Positions 1-10,018 of a DNA stretch of 41,825 nucleotides are shown one piece after another. The first letter of the stretch is position 1. Every line of letters starts with the position of its first letter. This DNA is from Actinomycetospora sp. (GTDB lineage Bacteria > Actinomycetota > Actinomycetes > Mycobacteriales > Pseudonocardiaceae): NCBI GenBank assembly GCA_029266415.1, contig JAQSWW010000009.1:1-41825 (forward strand), written 5' to 3'. The translations under genes were made by a program, and so were the position numbers. The notes under the pieces were generated by a model, which was not told the origin of the DNA, searched no databases, and saw nothing but the letters and a program-made list of their open reading frames with translations.

Positions 1-225
1 CTCGCGAGCCTTCTGCGCGCTCTCGTACTTGAACTTGCCGTAGTCCATGAGCTTGCAGACCGGCGGGCGGGCCTGGGCGGCCACCTCGACCAGGTCGAGA
101 TCGGCCTCCCGGGCCAGGCGCAGGGCGTCCTCGATGCGGACGATCCCCACCTGCTCCCCGTTGGGGCCGACCAGTCGCACCTCGGGAACGCGGATGCGCT
201 CGTTGATGCGGGTCTCTGCGCTGAT
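1..225 (-). CDS. infC: Translation initiation factor IF-3, N-terminal part (cut by window edge)
   Basis: Only the first 75 codons are inside the window. The translation carries the IF-3 N-domain signature: [15 protein letters not shown], then [16 protein letters not shown], then [18 protein letters not shown]-3 binds the 30S subunit, keeps it apart from 50S and proofreads start codon and initiator tRNA. The frame upstream is closed by a stop at 274-276 and has no ATG, GTG or TTG between that stop and the conserved [10 protein letters not shown] sequence, so the start must be the ATC codon at 225-223, preceded by AGGAG (235-231) five bases away. infC is known to use AUU or AUC starts in several bacteria, where IF-3 represses its own translation by discriminating against non-AUG starts. 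rpmI and rplT would be expected downstream, outside the window. Confidence 0.95.
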   Translation of the reverse strand, partial: MSAETRINERIRVPEVRLVGPNGEQVGIVRIEDALRLAREADLDLVEVAAQARPPVCKLMDYGKFKYESAQKARE

Positions 226-235
226 GAGTTCTCCT
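223..235 (-). promoter_or_regulatory. infC ribosome binding site and non-canonical AUC start codon
   Basis: AGGAG at 235-231, a five-base spacer, then ATC at 225-223. No standard start codon exists in this frame upstream of the conserved N-terminus. The first in-frame ATG downstream is in the MDYGKF motif, far too late. The arrangement supports IF-3 autoregulation at start-codon selection. Confidence 0.85.
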
Positions 236-546
236 CGGGTCCGTGACGGTGTCGCCGCGACCGCGGCACGGAGTCACTCCCGACGAACGACGGGCCCCGC
301 ACCACATCTGCTGTGGCTGTCGGGGCCCGCGGTCGACCGATCCGGCACGCCCCGGAGGGTGTGCCTCGACCACCGGCCACGAGGGCCGGCGGCGGACCGG
401 AACCCGACCTCCTGAGCGGCGGCCGGGTGGGAGCGGGGCTCCACTTGCCGCTCGAGGGGCATGTGGCACCCAACGAGCTGGTCGCTCGACATCCACGCTA
501 CCACTGCCTGCCGGTCGGGTGATCCGGCCCCACGCGGAGGCCCTCG
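226..546 (-). promoter_or_regulatory. infC 5' leader with two strong hairpins
   Basis: About 320 bases without a gene separate the TetR stop from infC. Hairpin 1: CGGGCCCCG (291-299) pairs perfectly with CGGGGCCCG (321-329), and inside it CCACA (302-306) pairs with TGTGG (312-316). Hairpin 2: CCGGCC (373-378), a five-base loop and GGCCGG (384-389). A TANNNT -10 candidate on the minus strand (TAGCGT, 500-495) would give a leader of roughly 265 nt. Long leaders with attenuator structures are typical of infC-rpmI-rplT operons. Hairpin 1 could instead terminate the upstream TetR gene. No U-tract follows it. Confidence 0.5.
495..500 (-). promoter_or_regulatory. Candidate -10 box for infC
   Basis: TAGCGT on the minus strand matches actinobacterial TANNNT. 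I see no convincing -35. It sits between the TetR stop and the leader hairpins. Confidence 0.35.
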
Positions 547-1197
547 TCAGCCGGGGTCCAGGAGCTGGGCGACGGCCGTCTCGGTCAGCCACTCCCGGTG
601 GCGCTCGGCGGACCAACCCATCTCGACGACGAGCAGGTGGTGCATCTCCGGGCTGGCCAATGCGGCGTAGCGCTCGCCCGCTTCCCGGGCGGTCATCCCG
701 GGCCGGAGTGCCCCGTCGAGCAGGTGCCCGGCCAGGCGGACGATCTCGTCCACCCGTCGTTCGAGGAGTCGCCGGCGCAGGTCGACCGCGAACTCCTCGC
801 GGTCGGCCGCGCCCCGGATCACCGCGTGGACCGGACTGGTGCGCGCGAGGGTGCGGCAGCTCGCCGCCACCCAGCCCCGCAGCCGCTCGGCCGCGGTGGG
901 CAGCTCCCGGACCTCGTGGACCCACCGCTGGTGCAGCATCACCGCGCCGTCCGGCCCGGTGATCGCCGCCTCGATGACGCCCTCGAGCAGGCCCCGCTTG
1001 CCCCGCAGCGAGCTGTAGATCGTCTCCGGCGAGACCCCGGCCTCCTCGGCGACGGCCGTGACCGTCGTGCGCGCGTACCCGTGCTGGACGAACAGGCGCG
1101 TCGCGGCCTCGACGGCGCGCCGGCGCGTGGCCTCCACCTGCTCGGCACGCACCGGCGAGCGGTACGGGCGTCGCGACCCCTTGACGTCGCCGGCCAT
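547..1197 (-). CDS. TetR/AcrR family transcriptional regulator
   Basis: 216 residues. Residues about 22-70 hold the TetR helix-turn-helix: RAVEAATRLFVQHGYARTTV followed by AVAEEAGVSPETIYSSLRGK. The rest is a helical ligand-binding domain typical of the family but too variable to name a ligand. The ATG at 1197 is six bases after a TACTGT -10 box, so the mRNA is probably leaderless. The gene is divergent from a cupin/hydrolase pair, and the 86-bp gap carries two identical palindromes, the likely operators. By position I infer it controls itself and the pair. Confidence 0.88.
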   Translation of the reverse strand: MAGDVKGSRRPYRSPVRAEQVEATRRRAVEAATRLFVQHGYARTTVTAVAEEAGVSPETIYSSLRGKRGLLEGVIEAAITGPDGAVMLHQRWVHEVRELPTAAERLRGWVAASCRTLARTSPVHAVIRGAADREEFAVDLRRRLLERRVDEIVRLAGHLLDGALRPGMTAREAGERYAALASPEMHHLLVVEMGWSAERHREWLTETAVAQLLDPG

Positions 1198-1203
1198 TCG
1201 GGA

Positions 1204-1209
1204 ACAGTA
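1204..1209 (-). promoter_or_regulatory. -10 box of leaderless TetR gene
   Basis: TACTGT (TANNNT) on the minus strand lies six bases before the ATG at 1197. The -35 position would fall in the first palindrome (1223-1237), fitting autorepression. Confidence 0.5.
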
Positions 1210-1218
1210 TCACTCAGG

Positions 1219-1266
1219 TCACTACAGCGTGGCTGTACCCGATCACTACAGCGTGGCTGTACCCGA
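1219..1266. repeat. Exact tandem duplication of 24 bp carrying a palindromic operator in each unit
   Basis: Units 1219-1242 and 1243-1266 are identical. Each contains TACAGC-GTG-GCTGTA, a perfect 6-3-6 palindrome, at 1223-1237 and 1247-1261. Palindromes of this size between a TetR gene and a divergent target are typical TetR operators. The 24-bp spacing is about 2.3 helical turns. Confidence 0.85.
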
Positions 1267-1283
1267 TTCCTCGGGGAGGCGCC

Positions 1284-1727
1284 GTGTCGTCCCAGGTGCT
1301 CGTCCCCGGTGAGGGCCGCCGCCCCGCCCCGACCCTCGCGGTGAAGGTCGAGCCGGACGCCGCCGCCTTCGCGGTCTTCGAGTCGGAGCTCCCCCCGGGC
1401 GCGCCGGGGCCGGCGCCGCACCGCCACCTCGCCGACGACGAGGCGTTCTACGTCCTCGCCGGCGCGGTGGCGTTCCTGCTCGACGGCGAGACGACCACCT
1501 GCGGGCCGGGCTCCTGCGTCCTCGTCCCGCGCGGGGTGCCGCACGGGTTCGCCAACCCGTCGGCGGAGCCGGCCCGCATCCTGGTGGTCACCACGCCCGG
1601 CGCCACCCGGCTGGTGGAGGGCCTGCACGCCCTGCGGCGCCGGGGCGCCGGACCCGAGGAGATCGCCGACCTCTACCGCCGCCACGACACCGAGCTCGTC
1701 GCGACGCCGTCCGCGAGCGCGCGGTGA
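1284..1727 (+). CDS. Cupin domain protein
   Basis: 147 residues, a single small beta-barrel cupin. Motif 1 is seen as PHRHLADDEAFYVLAG (His, His, Glu metal ligands) and motif 2 as VPRGVPHGFANPS (third His), so a metal site is likely. GTG at 1284 follows GGAGG (1275-1279). The substrate cannot be read from sequence; single-domain cupins of this kind include dioxygenases, isomerases and sugar or quercetin-type binding proteins. The gene overlaps the next by four bases, so the two are probably translated together and controlled by the divergent TetR. Confidence 0.85.
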   Translation: MSSQVLVPGEGRRPAPTLAVKVEPDAAAFAVFESELPPGAPGPAPHRHLADDEAFYVLAGAVAFLLDGETTTCGPGSCVLVPRGVPHGFANPSAEPARILVVTTPGATRLVEGLHALRRRGAGPEEIADLYRRHDTELVATPSASAR

Positions 1728-2547
1728 CCGGGGTGTCCGCGACTCCCGCGACGGTCGACCGCCTGCCCCGCGTCGTCTCCGCCGACGGCACCGAGATCGT
1801 GCTCGAGCGGGTGACCGACGGGGATCACGACCTCCTCCTCGTACCGGGAGGCCCGTCGCGACGGTCCCGCTGGGCGGCGGTGGCCGCCGGCCTGGCGGGC
1901 CGGTGGTCGTGCTGGCTCGTCGATCGACGGGGCAAGGGCGACTCCGGCGACACCGCGCCCTACGCGCTCGAGCGGGAGTACGAGGACCTGGCCGCCGCGG
2001 TGGCATCCTTCCCCGGGCCGGTCGCGCTGGCGGGCCACTCCAGCGGCGCGGTCTGCGCGCTCGGCGCCGCCGGCCTGGTGACGCCGGCCGCCCTCGTGCT
2101 CTACGAGCCGCCCTGGCCGGCCGCACGCCCACGGGTGCCGGCCGAGCGGATCGACGCGGTCGACGACCTGGTCGCGCGGGGCGACCGGGACGCGGCGGTC
2201 GCGCTGGCGTTCCGGGAGATGGTCGGCGTCCCGGAGCCCGTGCTCGCGGGCCTGCGGCGGAGCCCGGCCTGGGCCGAGTGGACCGACCTGATCCACACGT
2301 GGCCGCGCGAGATGCGGGCGGTCGAGGCGCTGCCCGACGACCTGGGCGTCCTCGGGGGGATCACGGCCCCCGCGCTCGTGCTCTCCGGCGGTGCCTCCCC
2401 CGAGCACCTCCGGGTGTCGTCGCGCGCGGTGGCCGCCGCGCTGCCCTCGGCGACCGCCGTGGAGCTGCGGGGCCAGGGTCACTCCGCCCTGGCCACGGCG
2501 CCCGGCGCGGTGGCCGCCGCGATCCGCGACGGCCTCGGCGAGCGCTC

Positions 2548-2551
<4 letters not shown>
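1724..2551 (+). CDS. Alpha/beta-fold hydrolase
   Basis: 275 residues. Near the N-terminus comes an oxyanion-hole-like loop ([13 protein letters not shown]), then the nucleophile elbow GHSSG (Ser), and near the C-terminus [12 protein letters not shown], which holds the catalytic His; a central acid is expected before it. No signal peptide or membrane segment. The start GTG overlaps the cupin stop (GTGA, 1724-1727). A cupin followed by an alpha/beta hydrolase suggests a small oxidative or hydrolytic detoxification pathway, but the substrate is unknown. Its TAG stop shares the tetranucleotide CTAG with the uvrA stop on the other strand. Confidence 0.85.
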
Positions 2552-5445
<2,894 letters not shown>

Positions 5446-5526
5446 GTGCGGGGCCTCCAGGCTCGGGGCGAGACGCGCCGGGGTGGGAACACGCGACGTC
5501 GACTGTCTCTTCCCCCGGTCCTCCCC

Positions 5527-5549
5527 ATGGTAGGAGCGACCCCCGACAA
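5527..5549 (-). promoter_or_regulatory. PafBC-type (RecA-independent) DNA-damage promoter of uvrA
   Basis: On the minus strand TTGTCGGGG (5549-5541), eight bases, then TACCAT (5532-5527). This matches the actinobacterial RecA-NDp consensus TTGTCRGTG-N8-TANNNT used by the WYL-domain activators PafB/PafC, with one deviation (G for T). Transcription would start near 5520, giving a 75-nt leader. No LexA box of the TCGAAC-N4-GTTCGA type is seen here. uvrA is a known damage-induced gene in mycobacteria. Confidence 0.72.
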
Positions 5550-5633
5550 CGGCCCTCCCGCCTCCGGCCCGGGCGGCCGGGGTGGGCGTCCGGGCGACGA
5601 CCGGTCGGGCCGTCCCGATGATCACCAGTCCGC

Positions 5634-5666
5634 GAGGCACCGCGGGCGGGGCCGAGCAGGTGCCTC
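5634..5666 (-). terminator. Hairpin downstream of the AraC gene
   Basis: GAGGCACC (5634-5641) and GGTGCCTC (5659-5666) form a perfect 8-bp stem with a 17-nt loop, starting 13 bases after the AraC stop. There is no T-tract, as usual in high-GC actinomycetes. Near-copies of TGATCACCRGTCC flank it at 5619-5631 and 5676-5688. Confidence 0.5.
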
Positions 5667-5678
5667 CCGACCTGCTGA

Positions 5679-6446
5679 TCACCGGTCCGGGGCCGGGTAG
5701 CGGCGGGCGTACCAGGTGGGCGGCTCGCCGAACAGGTCACCGAAGTCCCGCGAGAGGTGCCCCTGGTCGGCGTAGCCCAGCGTCGCCGCGAGGTCCGCCC
5801 AGTCGACCGGTCCCCCGGCCTCCAGCCGGGCCACGACCTCCTGCAGCCGGTAGCGTCGGATCACCCACTTCGGTCCGGGCCCCACGTGCTCGGCGAACAG
5901 GCGCTGCAGGGTGCGGACGCCCAGACCCGCGGCGGCCGCGAGACGGTCGACCCGCGCGATCGTCGGGTCGGCGGCCACCTGTGCCACGAGCTGCCCGGCC
6001 TCCCGCGCCGCACGGCCGGGCCCCTCCGGCGGCAGGTGCGCGCGCAACCAGGCGACGAGGTCGCCCTGCCACACGGGCTCCCCCGCGAGGCCCGGCACGT
6101 CGATGGCGCGGAGCTCGCGGTCGACCAGGTCGCCGACCGCGCACCCGGCGAGCGCGCGGAACACCCCCGGCCGGAACGCCGCGCCGACCACGGAGCTCCG
6201 CCCCGCCAGCTCGCGCACGATGTGCCGGCTCGCCGGCCCGACGACCCGGGGCACCCCGTCGCCGATCACGGACACGTGGACCTGCGGCAACGGAAGGATC
6301 TTCTGCCGGTAGGGCTCGGCGTACTCCCACGACGCCGACCACAGGCGCTCCACCCACGGGGCGAGGTCCTCGTCCGGCTCGTCCACGGCGATCCGCTGGG
6401 CGGTGCGCCAGTGCCCGCCGAGCTCGCGGGGATCCCGCTCCGCCAC
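5679..6446 (-). CDS. AraC family transcriptional regulator
   Basis: 255 residues. The C-terminal third is a paired helix-turn-helix of the AraC type: [37 protein letters not shown] then [20 protein letters not shown] and a [17 protein letters not shown] tail. The N-terminal part ([21 protein letters not shown], then [17 protein letters not shown]) resembles the DUF6597-like sensor domain frequent in actinobacterial AraC proteins. GTG at 6446 is preceded by GGAGG at 6461-6457. It is divergent from a DinB/maleylpyruvate-isomerase-like gene 52 bp away, a plausible target. The inducer is unknown. Confidence 0.88.
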   Translation of the reverse strand: MAERDPRELGGHWRTAQRIAVDEPDEDLAPWVERLWSASWEYAEPYRQKILPLPQVHVSVIGDGVPRVVGPASRHIVRELAGRSSVVGAAFRPGVFRALAGCAVGDLVDRELRAIDVPGLAGEPVWQGDLVAWLRAHLPPEGPGRAAREAGQLVAQVAADPTIARVDRLAAAAGLGVRTLQRLFAEHVGPGPKWVIRRYRLQEVVARLEAGGPVDWADLAATLGYADQGHLSRDFGDLFGEPPTWYARRYPAPDR

Positions 6447-6484
6447 CTGTCGCGTTCCTCCATGACCGGCGCGCCGGCCGTCGC

Positions 6485-6490
6485 TAGCGT
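6485..6490 (+). promoter_or_regulatory. -10 box of leaderless DinB-like gene
   Basis: TAGCGT ends eight bases before the GTG at 6499, and there is no Shine-Dalgarno sequence. This is the typical geometry for leaderless transcription in actinobacteria. Confidence 0.6.
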
Positions 6491-6498
6491 CCCGTCCC

Positions 6499-7071
6499 GT
6501 GTTCCCCGACTTCACGCCCCGCCCGCACCTCGTCGCCACGGCCGCCGGCCCGCAGGCCGAGCTGGTCGCCGCGGCCGCCCAGCACCTCGACGCCCCGGTC
6601 CCCTGCGAGGGATGGACGGTCCGCGACCTCGTCGAGCACATGATGACCTGGACCCCGGTGCTCGCCGGCGCCGGACGCGGGGCGCCCCCCGAGCCCGGCG
6701 CCCGGCGGGCCGAGGGCGACTGGCCCGCCGCCCTCGACGCCGCTCGCGAGGACCTCGTCGCGGTCTGGAGCGACCCGCGGTCCTGGCAGGGCACCACGGC
6801 GATGGTGAGCTCGGAGCTCCCGGCGTCCGTCGTCGGCACCATGAGCCTCTGCGAGCTGGTGCTCCACTCCTGGGACCTCGCCGCCGCGCAGCAGATCCCG
6901 GTGAGCTGGGACGAGGCGACCCTGGAGGAGGTCCACGAGATGCTCGCGCAGCTCACCCCGCTGGGCCGCGGGATGGGGGCGTTCGGCCCCGCGGTCGACG
7001 TCCCGCCCGACGCGCCGCTGCTCGACCGCGTCGTCGCCGTGGCCGGACGCGACCCGTCGTGGAAGCCCTGA
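6499..7071 (+). CDS. TIGR03086-like metal-binding / mycothiol-dependent maleylpyruvate isomerase family protein
   Basis: 190 residues with the DinB-like four-helix layout. Visible landmarks are VPCEGWTVRDLVEHM, where the His is a metal ligand in the family, and CELVLHSWDLAAA, which supplies the second His and an Asp. Members are mycothiol-dependent isomerases or transferases, or of unknown activity; specific chemistry cannot be assigned. It is probably leaderless (TAGCGT at 6485-6490). A small CxxC protein follows 17 bases downstream in the same direction, and the divergent AraC gene is the likely regulator. Confidence 0.78.
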   Translation: MFPDFTPRPHLVATAAGPQAELVAAAAQHLDAPVPCEGWTVRDLVEHMMTWTPVLAGAGRGAPPEPGARRAEGDWPAALDAAREDLVAVWSDPRSWQGTTAMVSSELPASVVGTMSLCELVLHSWDLAAAQQIPVSWDEATLEEVHEMLAQLTPLGRGMGAFGPAVDVPPDAPLLDRVVAVAGRDPSWKP

Positions 7072-7088
7072 GGGGGAGACTGGTCGCC

Positions 7089-7316
7089 ATGAGCGAGATC
7101 GACCCCGCGGACCTGGCGCGGTTGCGATCGCGGAGGGTGTGGACCGAGGACGTCGAGGAGGGCCGCGCCGCGCGCCGGGCCGAGTGCGCCGCCAGCCGCG
7201 CGGGCCACCTCGCGGTCGTGGTCGCCTCCGGCGAGGCGCCGCGCTGCGAGCACTGCGGCGAGACGCTGAGCCCGGACGCCCTGCGCAGGGCGGGTTACGG
7301 GCCCGTCCGCCCCTGA
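7089..7316 (+). CDS. Small hypothetical protein with one CxxC motif
   Basis: 75 residues starting MSEIDPADLARLRSR. The only recognisable element is RCEHCGETLSP near the C-terminus, half of a zinc ribbon. The first two thirds look helical and rich in Arg, Ala and Glu. A GGGGGAGA ribosome binding site lies about nine bases before the ATG. It follows the DinB-like gene closely and precedes the MBL gene by 20 bases, so it probably belongs to the first transcript. I do not recognise a family. A single CxxC could form a dimeric zinc site or a redox pair. Confidence 0.65.
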   Translation: MSEIDPADLARLRSRRVWTEDVEEGRAARRAECAASRAGHLAVVVASGEAPRCEHCGETLSPDALRRAGYGPVRP

Positions 7317-7323
7317 GCGCCGC

Positions 7324-7329
7324 TATCGT
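7324..7329 (+). promoter_or_regulatory. -10 box of leaderless MBL-fold gene
   Basis: TATCGT ends seven bases before the GTG at 7337. The G-run in front of the GTG could also act as a weak ribosome binding site, so leaderless use is likely but not certain. Confidence 0.5.
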
Positions 7330-7336
7330 CCGGGGG

Positions 7337-8014
7337 GTGGACCTCCTCGACGACTACACCGGCCACGTCGAGCCCGGCGGCCCCGCCGCCCGGCGCGACC
7401 TGCAGCACGTCTCGATCACCAAGGTGTCGGTCGGGCCGATGGACAACAACGCGTACGTCCTGGTGGACAGGTCCACCGGCGAGACCCTGCTCATCGACGC
7501 GGCGAACGAGACCGAGCGCCTGCTCGACACCGTCGACACGGTGGGCGACCGCAGCAAGCTGCGCCACGTGGTGACCACCCACAAGCACTGGGACCACATC
7601 CAGTCGCTCGAGGAGGTCGCGTCGGCCGTCCGTCCGCGCACCTACGCCGGGGTCGACGACGCCCCGGAGCTCCCGGTCACCCCGGACGCCACCGTCGGCG
7701 ACGACGACGAGGTCGTCTTCGGTGGCGCGGTCCTCGAGGTCATCCACCTCGTCGGCCACACGCCGGGCTCGATCGCCCTCCTCTACCGCGACCCGGAGGG
7801 CAGCGGTCACCTGTTCACGGGGGACTCGCTGTTCCCGGGCGGTCACGGCAAGACCGCCACCCGCGAGGACCACGACTCGCTCATGGACGACCTCGAGCAC
7901 AAGGTCTTCAGCCACCTCGACGACGACTGCTGGGTCTACCCGGGCCACGGCGACGACACGACCCTGGGCAACGAGCGGCCGCACCTCTCGGAGTGGCGCG
8001 AGCGCGGTTGGTGA
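7337..8014 (+). CDS. MBL-fold metallo-hydrolase (glyoxalase II-like)
   Basis: 225 residues. The metal-binding motif appears as THKHWDH (HxHxDH), followed by GHTPGS, FTGDSLFPGGHG and YPGHGDDT, all standard dinuclear-zinc ligands of the metallo-beta-lactamase fold. The short length and the PGHG region resemble hydroxyacylglutathione-hydrolase-like enzymes; in a mycothiol user it may act on mycothiol thioesters, but that is inference. An MBL gene beside uvrA is also found in mycobacteria, so this is probably the conserved neighbour. A TATCGT box seven bases before the GTG supports the start. Confidence 0.88.
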   Translation: MDLLDDYTGHVEPGGPAARRDLQHVSITKVSVGPMDNNAYVLVDRSTGETLLIDAANETERLLDTVDTVGDRSKLRHVVTTHKHWDHIQSLEEVASAVRPRTYAGVDDAPELPVTPDATVGDDDEVVFGGAVLEVIHLVGHTPGSIALLYRDPEGSGHLFTGDSLFPGGHGKTATREDHDSLMDDLEHKVFSHLDDDCWVYPGHGDDTTLGNERPHLSEWRERGW

Positions 8015-8113
8015 CCGGCGACCGGCACCCCCGTTCGCCGTATCGAGTCGCTAACGCTCCGTCCGCTCCGATCGTGGGGTAGGGGTTCGATCGCGATCCG
8101 GGGGAGCACATCG

Positions 8114-8630
8114 ATGTCGGCGCAGGAGAGCACGCGATCGGGGCGCTCACGCATCGTCCTCGGGATCGTCGCGGCGGCGGTGGTCGTGGTCGTCCTGCTG
8201 CTCGTCCTCGCCCTCACCGGCGCGCTGAGCGGTCTGTTCGCCCGGCAGATCGATCGCGTGGTCCGCACCGACGTCGACGCCAGCGCCCTGGTCGCCACGC
8301 TCGTCACCTACCCCGACACGTTCCGGGGCTCCTACCTGGCTCCGGCCGGATGGACCTCGCCGTCCAGATCGAGCAGGCGGCGATCCGGGGCGGCGACCCC
8401 GCCACGCAGCCGGCGACGATCATCCTCCGCACCTACGGCTGCCCCGGCGCCGACGGGCGCCGGCGGCGACGCGTCTCGTGATCGAGGGCGCGGACCCCGC
8501 GCACGTCGCTCCGCGCCCCGCGACCGCCGGCGGCGGCGTCGCCCTCACCGGCGCCTTCGAGGTCGTCGCCGTCGCGCCCGCGGCGCCCGGCGCCGCGCCG
8601 GAGTGCCGCATCGACCTGGCCGCGCGCTGA
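8114..8630 (+). pseudogene. Membrane-anchored hypothetical protein, broken by two apparent frameshifts
   Basis: Starts MSAQESTRSGRSR, then one membrane segment (about residues 14-40, rich in Val/Leu) and an outside domain that reads well to TYPDTFRGSYLAPAG. There the frame becomes Arg/Ser-rich nonsense, while the next frame reads MDLAVQIEQAAIRGGDPATQ to about 8440. A third frame then continues LVIEGADPAHVAPRPATAGG to ECRIDLAAR and a stop at 8628-8630. Both jumps are in the same direction, each equal to one missing base. Together the pieces make a sensible 170-residue single-pass protein with an extracytoplasmic domain. Either a decaying gene or two base-calling errors in GC-rich DNA. Family not recognised. 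Confidence 0.6.
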
Positions 8631-8711
8631 GGCGCCGCCGTTCCCGGACCGCGATCGACGTGTCCGACTTGGCGGTACCGCCGCGGCGTGCCCCTGCGCG
8701 TGGGCAAGTAG

Positions 8712-9131
8712 TCAGCTCGCCGACCACCCCCTCCACCGGCGGATCTCCACGACGATCGCCGGGCCCTCGGGCGGCTGCTCGCGGTGCTGCGGGTAGCGCG
8801 CGCCGAGGGCCTCGCGTGCCCGCACGAGCACCCGCTCGTCGTCGGTGACCGTCGCCGTCCCGTCGGCGCGCACCCACCACAGCACGTCCCAGTCGTCGTC
8901 GTAGTGGTCGACCAGCAGCGAGACCGCCGGGTTCTCGGCGATGTTGCGCAGCCGCTTGAGGTCGCGGTGGCGCTTGGGCTTGTGGTCGACGGCGATGAGG
9001 ACGGTGTCGTGCTCGACCGCGAACACCACGGGCACCAGGTGCGGCTGGCCGGCGCCCGAGACCGTGGCCAGCCGGGCGACGCGCGCGGCGGCGAACCGGC
9101 CGCGCGCGTCGTCGGCGTCCAGGGTGGGCAC
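8712..9131 (-). CDS. PPOX-class F420-dependent enzyme (TIGR03668-like)
   Basis: 139 residues with a split-barrel flavin/deazaflavin fold. ARVARLATVSGAGQPHLVPV is the usual first strand pair; AVDHKPKRHRDLKRLRNIAE followed by NPAVSLLVDHYDDDWDVLWW is characteristic of the TIGR03668 group of F420-binding PPOX proteins, and the gene ends with VVEIRRWRGWSAS. Members reduce or oxidise substrates with coenzyme F420. GTG at 9131 is two bases after the stop of the LLM-class gene, so the two form an operon. Substrate unknown. Confidence 0.85.
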   Translation of the reverse strand: MPTLDADDARGRFAAARVARLATVSGAGQPHLVPVVFAVEHDTVLIAVDHKPKRHRDLKRLRNIAENPAVSLLVDHYDDDWDVLWWVRADGTATVTDDERVLVRAREALGARYPQHREQPPEGPAIVVEIRRWRGWSAS

Positions 9132-9133
9132 GC

Positions 9134-9973
9134 TCAGTCGACCAGCTTCGCCAGCTCGTCCAGCTCCTCGAGCACGGTGTCGCGGTCGCCCGAGCTGACC
9201 CCGTAGATCGCGCGCTCGAGGCCGATGCGGCGGTAACCGTCGAGCGCCTCCGGCGAGGTCTCGGCACCGAACAGCGACATCGGGATGCGGCCGCGGCCGG
9301 CGTCGGCGGCGCGCTGCTGCAGGGCGTCGGCGCGCTGCGCGAACTCGTCGAGGTTGTCCGGCCCGACCCGCTGGGGCAGCCAGGCGTCGCCGTAGTCGAG
9401 GAGGCGGTCCTCCACGCCCGGACCCATGCCCCCGATGTAGATCGGCGGGTGCGGGTCCTGCAGCGGCTTGGGCCAGGCCCAGCTCGGGTCGAAGTCCACG
9501 AACTCGCCGTGGAACTCGGCCTCCTCCTGCGTCCACAGCTCCTTCATGGCCTTGACCTGCTCACCCATGAGGCGCATGCGCGTCTTCGGGTTCGTGCCGT
9601 GGTCGGCCATCTCCTCGCGGTTCCACCCGCCCCCGATGCCGAAGAGGAAGCGCCCGCCCGAGAGGCGGTCGAGGCTCGCGACCTCCTTGGCCGTGTTGAT
9701 CGTGTCGCGCTCGATCACCAGGCAGATGCCGGTGGCCAGCTTGAGCGTCGTCGTCGCGGCCGCCGCCGCGGTGAGCGCGACGAAGGGGTCGTAGGTGTGG
9801 GAGTACTTCCGCGGCAGGTCGCCGCCGCCGGGATACGGCGACTCCCGCTTGGTCGGGATGTGGCTGTGCTCGGGGAACCAGAGCGACTCGAACCCCCGGG
9901 CCTCCACCTCCTCGGCCAGCGCGGCCGGGTCGATGGCGTCGTCGGTCGGGAACATCATGATGCCGTGGTCCAC
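9134..9973 (-). CDS. LLM class F420-dependent oxidoreductase (TIGR03619-like)
   Basis: 279 residues, TIM-barrel luciferase-like monooxygenase family. Typical features are ALAEEVEARGFESLWFPEHSH near the N-terminus, TTLKLATGICLVIERDT, SLDRLSGGRFLFGIGGGWN and PIYIGGMGPGVEDR. The GGRFxFGIGGGWN strand binds the cofactor phosphate in F420-dependent members. I choose GTG at 9973 (reading MDHGIMMFPTDD); no strong ribosome binding site is visible. It is followed after two bases by the PPOX-class gene and is divergent from the S4 gene. A paired LLM/PPOX operon suggests sequential F420-linked redox steps. Confidence 0.88.
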   Translation of the reverse strand: MDHGIMMFPTDDAIDPAALAEEVEARGFESLWFPEHSHIPTKRESPYPGGGDLPRKYSHTYDPFVALTAAAAATTTLKLATGICLVIERDTINTAKEVASLDRLSGGRFLFGIGGGWNREEMADHGTNPKTRMRLMGEQVKAMKELWTQEEAEFHGEFVDFDPSWAWPKPLQDPHPPIYIGGMGPGVEDRLLDYGDAWLPQRVGPDNLDEFAQRADALQQRAADAGRGRIPMSLFGAETSPEALDGYRRIGLERAIYGVSSGDRDTVLEELDELAKLVD

Positions 9974-10018
9974 GCGCCGACGGATATCCCGTGGCCGGGG
10001 ACGGCACACTGGGACGGG

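Noticed and set aside
5446-5678. LexA/SOS box upstream of uvrA
   Set aside because: No TCGAAC-N4-GTTCGA-like palindrome is present; the PafBC motif explains damage control better.
5446-5682. Longer N-terminus for uvrA
   Set aside because: The extra residues do not match UvrA, and the region contains the promoter; GTG 5445 with GGAGG fits the family.
8671-8682. GGCGGTACCGCC palindrome between converging genes
   Set aside because: It has no loop for an RNA hairpin and no regulator nearby; chance is likely in GC-rich DNA.
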